A stretch of DNA of 64,000 nucleotides. It comes from Pseudooceanicola sp. HF7 (GTDB lineage Bacteria; Pseudomonadota; Alphaproteobacteria; Rhodobacterales; Rhodobacteraceae). Numbering within the stretch: the first letter of the stretch is position 1; the number at the start of each line of letters is the position of its first letter. A model generated the notes under the pieces. That model was not told the origin of the DNA, did no database searches, and was given only the letters and a program-made list of their open reading frames with translations. Below, in pieces: positions 59,322 through 64,000 of this stretch. The stretch lies in NCBI RefSeq assembly GCF_011806405.1, contig NZ_JAATOW010000001.1:1-64000 (forward strand). Direction: 5' to 3'. Both the position numbers and the translations under genes were made by a program.

Positions 59322-60125
59322 ATGCGCCTCAGCATCACCCATACAACGACCTATTCCTATGACCGCCCGGTCTCTTACGCATTGCTGCAACTGCGCCTGA
59401 CGCCGCGCAACGGCGCCGGCCAGAAGGTGATCTCCTGGCAAAGCTCCGTGTCCGGGGCAAGCCCGCAGGTCCAGTACGAAGACCACTTTCGCAACGTGAC
59501 AGAGCTGGTTCAGATGGATCCCGAAGGGACCACCATCACGATCCTCTCCCAGGGCGAGGTCGAGGTCGAGAACCTCAATGGCGTGATCGGTGCGGGCACC
59601 GGGCTGGCCCCGCTCTGGCTGTTCAAGCGGCCCACGGCGGCGACCAAACCGGGCAACACGATCCGCAAGCTGGCCAGCTCCGTGAAAGAGGCCTTTGCCG
59701 CCGATCCGCTGGACGGGATGCACAAGCTCTCTGACGCGGTCAGCAAGGCGGTGCGCTATACCACCGGCTCCACCAATGTGACCACCAGCGCCGAAGAGGC
59801 CGCCAAGGCCGGGGTCGGCGTCTGCCAGGACCAGGCCCATGTGATGATCGCCGCCGCCCGCCACCTGGGCGCGCCCGCACGCTATGTCTCGGGCTACCTG
59901 CTGATGGACGGGCTGAACCAGCAGGAAGCCACCCACGGCTGGTGCGAGATCTGGATCATGGGCCTTGGCTGGGTCGGCTTCGACGTCGCGAACGAGATCT
60001 GCCCGGATGACCGTTACGTCCGCGTGGCCCTGGGCCGCGACTATGGCGAAGCAGCACCGGTTCACGGACTTCGGCAGGGTGACGCGGAAGAAGAGCTTTA
60101 CGTTTCAGTGCAAGTTCAGCAATAG
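59322..60125 (+). CDS. Transglutaminase-like cysteine protease of the Anbu operon
   Basis: A 267-residue protein. An N-terminal beta domain (MRLSITHTTTYSYDRPVSYA, common to this family) precedes a transglutaminase-like papain fold with C168 (GVCQDQAH), H205 (ATHGWCEI) and D221 (GFDVANE), a complete triad. Such proteins can cut or form amide bonds. In this operon it may process the product of the ATP-grasp enzyme. No signal peptide is visible, so a cytosolic role is likely. Confidence 0.9.
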   Translation: MRLSITHTTTYSYDRPVSYALLQLRLTPRNGAGQKVISWQSSVSGASPQVQYEDHFRNVTELVQMDPEGTTITILSQGEVEVENLNGVIGAGTGLAPLWLFKRPTAATKPGNTIRKLASSVKEAFAADPLDGMHKLSDAVSKAVRYTTGSTNVTTSAEEAAKAGVGVCQDQAHVMIAAARHLGAPARYVSGYLLMDGLNQQEATHGWCEIWIMGLGWVGFDVANEICPDDRYVRVALGRDYGEAAPVHGLRQGDAEEELYVSVQVQQ

Positions 60126-60177
60126 GCACTCCTTGTCGGGCTTTTAGACCCGTGAGTCGAAACCGGAGCGCCTTGAG

Positions 60178-60912
60178 ATGACCTATTGCGTGGGCATGCA
60201 GACCGAACGCGGCATTCTCTTCATGTCCGACACCCGGACCAATTCGGGCGTCGACAACATCTCCACCTTCCGCAAGATGTTCCACTTCGAAGTGCCGGGC
60301 GAACGCTGCATCACCCTGATGACGGCGGGCAACCTGGCCACGACGCAGGCGGTGATCTCCATCCTGCAGGAACGCGGCAAGAGCCCCGAGGAACGCTCCC
60401 CCGACATCGAACGCGCGCCCTCCATGTTCCAGGTCGCCCGCATTGTCGGCCAGACCCTGCGCGAGGTGATCGCGGAACATGACGGCGAAGGGCAGACCGC
60501 CAGTTCGACCTTCAACGCGACGATCCTGCTGGGCGGGCAGATCAAGGACGGCGAACCGCGCCTCTACCTGATCTATCCCGAAGGAAACTTTATCGAGGCC
60601 AGCGACGACACGCCCTTCTTCCAGATCGGCGAAACCAAGTATGGCCGCCCGATCCTGATCCGCGCCTATGAGCCCTCCATGTCCTTCGAGGAAGCGGTGA
60701 AGCTGCTGCTGGTCTCCTTCGACAGCACGATCAAGGCCAACCTCTCGGTCGCGCTGCCGCTGGATTACCACATCTACGAGAACGGCAGCTGCACCAAGGG
60801 CCGCATTGGCCGGGTCGAACCCGAAGATCCCTATTTCCAGGAGATCTCCTCGGGCTGGGGCGTGGCCCTGCGCGACGCCTTCTCCAACCTGCCGCCCTTC
60901 ACCTTCGACTGA
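60178..60912 (+). CDS. Anbu, proteasome-type (Ntn-hydrolase) peptidase
   Basis: A 244-residue protein of the Anbu family, an ancestral relative of proteasome beta subunits and HslV. After Met removal T2 in MTYCVGM is the N-terminal nucleophile, with the conserved lysine expected in the following strands (TFRKMF). Later segments (MTAGNLATTQAVISIL; TFNATILLGGQ; SVALPLDYHIYENGSCTKGR) fit the family. Anbu forms open helical or ring assemblies and its substrates are unknown. It closes the four-gene operon. Confidence 0.9.
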   Translation: MTYCVGMQTERGILFMSDTRTNSGVDNISTFRKMFHFEVPGERCITLMTAGNLATTQAVISILQERGKSPEERSPDIERAPSMFQVARIVGQTLREVIAEHDGEGQTASSTFNATILLGGQIKDGEPRLYLIYPEGNFIEASDDTPFFQIGETKYGRPILIRAYEPSMSFEEAVKLLLVSFDSTIKANLSVALPLDYHIYENGSCTKGRIGRVEPEDPYFQEISSGWGVALRDAFSNLPPFTFD

Positions 60913-61501
60913 CCCCGCCTGTCGGGCAGGGCAGGGCGCCGGTCAGCCTGGCCGGCGGCCCCCATGTCGCGTTCCGCGCAGGCCCAAGCCAGCACACCCG
61001 CCCGCGCAGCGCTGCGGCGCATCAATGCGCCAGGGGTGCCCGGTCAGCGCATGTATATTCCATGAATTCCGGGGCTTAGCCTCCGCGCCCCCACCGCACC
61101 GGCCCGCGCCTACACCCGCCTTGGCCCGCCACGAGTCGCTTTTCATCGCCGACCTGTCGCCCAAGTGGTATCCATTCGCCCAATTATTAATCAATAACCG
61201 CGAAATCTGCCTGTTATGCAGGCATACGCCCGGAAAAGGAGAGCCGCGCAGGGGGCTGTCTCCTCTCCCGATATGAAAAGCGCCGCGTTGCGGCAAAGTG
61301 CCTAGCGTACCTGTAACGGGATCGTGACACGGGCCGGGCAGGGGCAACAGGGAAGGCGCGGCGAAGAGCAAAAGGGAAGCTCCCGCTGCCGCGCGCATGT
61401 AACTCGAAAGCTGCACGGCTTGGTCCTGGGGAGGATGAAATGACGTTTTGCCAATCCTTCTGGCCGGGCCCGAGCGGCCTCATGAAGGGATAACTTTTCC
61501 A
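60913..61501. other. 589-base upstream region of urtA
   Basis: No gene is supported; plus-strand frames here are low-complexity extensions. An AT-rich core (61175-61200) is followed by a short inverted repeat TGCCTG-N5-CAGGCA (61208-61224). These are candidate promoter and operator elements of the urea transporter operon, which in related bacteria responds to nitrogen limitation. No sigma-54 -24/-12 element could be recognised. Confidence 0.45.
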
Positions 61502-62785
61502 ATGTCGAAATTTCTGAAAACGATGCTGGGCGCAGCGGCTGGCTCGCTGGTCATCTCCGGCGCGGCCGTCGCGCAGGACGACACGATCAAGGTCGGCGTC
61601 CTTCACTCGCTCTCCGGCTCCATGGCCATTTCAGAGACGACCCTCAAGGATGTCATGCTGATGCTCATCGAAGAGCAGAACGCCAAGGGCGGTGTCCTGG
61701 GCAAGCAGCTTGAAGCCGTCGTCGTCGACCCGGCCTCCGACTGGCCGCTCTTTGCCGAAAAGGCGCGTGAGCTGATCACCGTCTCCGATGTCGACGTGAT
61801 GTTCGGCTGCTGGACCTCCGTCAGCCGCAAATCCGTCCTGCCCGTGATCGAAGAGCTGAACGGCCTGCTCTTCTACCCGGTGCAATACGAGGGCGAGGAA
61901 TCCTCCTATAACGTCTTCTACACCGGCGCCGCACCGAACCAGCAGGCGATCCCGGCGGTGGATTACTTCCTCGAAGAGCTCGGCGTTGAGAAATTCGCGC
62001 TGCTGGGCACGGACTACGTCTATCCCCGCACCACGAACAACATCCTGAACGCCTACCTGCAGGACAAGGGCATCGCGGAAGAGGACATCTTCGTCAACTA
62101 CACCCCCTTCGGCCACTCTGACTGGTCCACCATCGTCTCCGACGTGGTCGAACTGGGTGCGGACGGCAAGAAGGTCGGCGTGATCTCCACGATCAACGGC
62201 GATGCCAACGTCGGCTTCTACAAGGAACTCGCAGCCCAGGATATCTCGGCTGACGACATCCCCGTCGTCGCCTTCTCCGTGGGCGAGGAAGAGCTCTCCG
62301 GCCTGGATACCTCCAACCTCGTGGGGCACCTGGCCGCCTGGAACTACTTCCAGTCCGCCGACACGCCCGAGAACGAGGAATTCATCGCCGCCTGGAAGGA
62401 ATTCGCGGGCGAAGAGCGCGTGACCAACGACCCGATGGAAGCCCATTACATCGGCTTCAACATGTGGGTGAACGCGGTTGAGGAAGCCGGCACCACCGAT
62501 ACCGACGCCGTAATCGAGGCAATGGTTGGCCAGACCTTCCCGAACCTCACGGGCGGCACGGCTGAAATGCTGCCGAACCACCACCTGACCAAGCCGGTGC
62601 TCATCGGTGAGATCCTGGAAGACGGCCAGTTCGACATCATCTCCGAAACCGATCCGGTTCCGGGCGATGCATGGACCGACTTCCTGCCGGAATCCGCGGT
62701 GCTCAAGTCCGACTGGGTCGAACTGGACTGCGGCATGTACAACACCGACACCGAGACCTGCGTCCAGCGCGAGTCCAACTACTGA
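61502..62785 (+). CDS. urtA: Urea ABC transporter substrate-binding protein
   Basis: A 427-residue periplasmic binding protein of the branched-chain-amino-acid type. After the signal peptide (MSKFLKTMLGAAAGSLVISG) it has IKVGVLHSLSGSMAISETTL and FGCWTSVSRKSVLPVIEELN, GLLFYPVQYEGEESS and LGTDYVYPRTTNNILNAYL, all highly characteristic of UrtA. It binds urea for UrtBCDE. The ATG at 61502 follows a GAAGGGATAA stretch; an in-frame extension to 61448 is rejected. A strong hairpin separates it from urtB. Confidence 0.95.
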   Translation: MSKFLKTMLGAAAGSLVISGAAVAQDDTIKVGVLHSLSGSMAISETTLKDVMLMLIEEQNAKGGVLGKQLEAVVVDPASDWPLFAEKARELITVSDVDVMFGCWTSVSRKSVLPVIEELNGLLFYPVQYEGEESSYNVFYTGAAPNQQAIPAVDYFLEELGVEKFALLGTDYVYPRTTNNILNAYLQDKGIAEEDIFVNYTPFGHSDWSTIVSDVVELGADGKKVGVISTINGDANVGFYKELAAQDISADDIPVVAFSVGEEELSGLDTSNLVGHLAAWNYFQSADTPENEEFIAAWKEFAGEERVTNDPMEAHYIGFNMWVNAVEEAGTTDTDAVIEAMVGQTFPNLTGGTAEMLPNHHLTKPVLIGEILEDGQFDIISETDPVPGDAWTDFLPESAVLKSDWVELDCGMYNTDTETCVQRESNY

Positions 62786-62792
62786 TCGACAC

Positions 62793-62829
62793 CGGGATCC
62801 GGGGGGCCTGATGCGCGCCCCGGATCCCG
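62793..62829 (+). terminator. Hairpin between urtA and urtB
   Basis: CGGGATCCGGGG and CCCCGGATCCCG form a perfect 12-base stem with a 13-base loop, starting seven bases after the urtA stop. There is no T run. It probably stabilises the urtA end of the message or partly stops transcription so that more binding protein than permease is made. Confidence 0.7.
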
Positions 62830-62908
62830 CCCGATCCCCGCCTGGAGAGGGGGCGCTTCCCCCGCCCGGCGCTTTCTTCGGAACCACTTATTCCGCTTGC
62901 AGGATCTT

Positions 62909-64000
62909 ATGATCAAAAGATTTTTTTTGGGTCTGACCCTCGTCCTCGGCACCGCATTGCCCGCGATCTCCACCGCCCAGGATGCAAGGTCCATTCAGCC
63001 GATCCTCCAGGACAACGCAGAGCTTCTTCTGGAAAGCTCGCGCCGGACGATCCAGCCCGCCATTGACGCCATCGCCGGCTCCGGGCTGCCCCAGGCGGTC
63101 TTCGTGCTGGAAACCTGGGCCAACCGCGACATGCAGATGCGCGAGGCCGATGGCACCTTCGTCAAGCTCACCCGCGATGGCGCCACCTACGCAGTGACGG
63201 ACCTGGATTCCGGCGCGGTGATCGAAACGCTGGAGGATGACGACGGCTTCGAACAGCTGCGCCCCAATTCCGGCATCCGCGCCCTGATCGCCGTGGCGCT
63301 GGTGCAGTTCCAGCTGTCCGATCCCGATCCGGCCAAGCGTAGCGACGCGCTGGATGCAATCGAACGCAACGGAGAGGCCTCTCACCTGGCGCCGCTGCGC
63401 GCCTCCATCGCCGGCGAACCCGATCCCGCCATCAAGGCGCGCAAGGAACGGCTGGAAACCCTGCTGACCATCCGCTTCGATGAAGATCCCGCGGCCCGTA
63501 TCGCGGCCATCGAAAGCGTCTCCGGCAGCCTCGACGTGACCGTGCGCGCCACGCTGAACCCGCTGGTCGCCACCACGATCCATGCCGGTACGGATATCCC
63601 GGCCAACCGCAATATCGCGCGGGAACTCAAGCCCGGCTCCGAGGCGCTCAGCCGCGTCGATGCCTATGCGCTGCTGGTCGACGAAGACCTTGCGCCGCCG
63701 CTTCTGGATGACAGCGATCTGCGCAACTCCCTGGCGGAGAACATCGTCGGCGATGCCGTGGGCGGCGTGCCCGTGGCAGAGCTGGACAGCCCGCAGGCCC
63801 GCACCCGCGCCTATGCCGCGTTGGTCAGCCAGGGCCTGGCCCAGCCCGCCGCCACCGAAGCCGAGATTGACGAGATCATCGACGACTTCGTCTATTACGC
63901 CACCTATGCCGAAGCCGATGCCAGCGTCACCGACGCGGCAGAGGACGCGCTGTCGGCCATCGATTTCAAGGTCGGTCTGAACCGCTTCATCGACCTGGTG
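62909..64000 (+). CDS. urtB: Urea ABC transporter permease UrtB, long form (3' end cut by window)
   Basis: At least 364 residues; no stop codon before the window ends. A signal peptide (MIKRFFLGLTLVLGTALPAI, then STAQD) leads into about 330 residues of periplasmic, helical, repeat-like sequence (LQDNAELLLESSRRTIQPAI; AIERNGEASHLAPLRASIAG; SLDVTVRATLNPLVATTIHA). The window ends about where the first permease helices should begin (IDFKVGLNRFIDLV). Long UrtB proteins with such an N-terminal extension are known in proteobacteria. AGGA lies seven bases before the ATG. A run of eight T (62921-62928) lies in codons 5-7. Confidence 0.85.
   Translation, partial: MIKRFFLGLTLVLGTALPAISTAQDARSIQPILQDNAELLLESSRRTIQPAIDAIAGSGLPQAVFVLETWANRDMQMREADGTFVKLTRDGATYAVTDLDSGAVIETLEDDDGFEQLRPNSGIRALIAVALVQFQLSDPDPAKRSDALDAIERNGEASHLAPLRASIAGEPDPAIKARKERLETLLTIRFDEDPAARIAAIESVSGSLDVTVRATLNPLVATTIHAGTDIPANRNIARELKPGSEALSRVDAYALLVDEDLAPPLLDDSDLRNSLAENIVGDAVGGVPVAELDSPQARTRAYAALVSQGLAQPAATEAEIDEIIDDFVYYATYAEADASVTDAAEDALSAIDFKVGLNRFIDLV

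Noticed and set aside
60913-61276. Possible small gene between the Anbu gene and urtA
   Set aside because: The open frame starts inside the Anbu gene in another frame, has no ribosome site and is proline-rich low-complexity sequence.

Overview
The window is GC-rich, densely coded chromosomal DNA from an alphaproteobacterium, most likely a member of the Rhodobacterales (Roseobacter/Rhodobacter group). The grounds are three TRAP carboxylate transporters, a complete NepR-EcfG-PhyR general stress response locus (specific to alphaproteobacteria), a TauR-type taurine locus, a TamA-TamB pair, an Anbu proteasome-like operon, and long Urt-type urea transporter genes. No rRNA, tRNA, CRISPR array, integrase or insertion sequence was recognised. 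Both ends are cut: a TRAP permease at the left and urtB at the right.

Layout. 1-8 kb: end of a TRAP operon with an L-idonate 5-dehydrogenase-like enzyme, a LysR regulator, and a second full TRAP operon ending in a kynureninase-like PLP enzyme and an SRPBCC protein. 8-12 kb: a NaChBac-type sodium channel, an ECF sigma factor, a convergent membrane anti-sigma factor and a divergent lipoprotein subtilase. 12-19 kb: a BMP-type (nucleoside/purine family) ABC transporter divergent from a LysR gene and a 2-oxoglutarate oxygenase. 19-24.4 kb: tauR divergent from tauABC. 24.5-28.2 kb: a four-gene cluster of unknown function containing a signal-less peptidoglycan-binding M15 peptidase. 28.3-32.1 kb: glycerol kinase, a GST and a Rieske/FNR/ferredoxin fusion. 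32.4-34.2 kb: an amidoligase overlapping a class I glutamine amidotransferase-like hydrolase. 34.3-38 kb: general stress response locus. 38-43 kb: PxpB/PxpC homologues divergent from a third TRAP operon. 43-50 kb: MarR-like regulator, AmiC-type amidase, PBP1A, release factor 2 and an MFS transporter. 50-56.3 kb: tamB-tamA. 56.9-60.9 kb: the Anbu operon. 61.5-64 kb: urtA and the start of urtB.

How it works together. Much of the window is solute uptake (carboxylates by TRAP; nucleosides, taurine and urea by ABC systems), each beside its own regulator or enzyme. A second theme is the envelope (AmiC, PBP1A, TamAB, M15 peptidase). The third is signalling. The stress locus carries a divergent palindromic promoter pair matching the EcfG consensus, and a separate EcfG site precedes a DUF1328 gene. 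The ECF/anti-sigma/subtilase locus carries its own mirrored promoter pair (TGAACC-N16-CGAC), and its anti-sigma factor and protease appear to share a prodomain-like fold. The least explained parts are the 24.5-28.2 kb cluster and the sigma/anti-sigma/subtilase locus.
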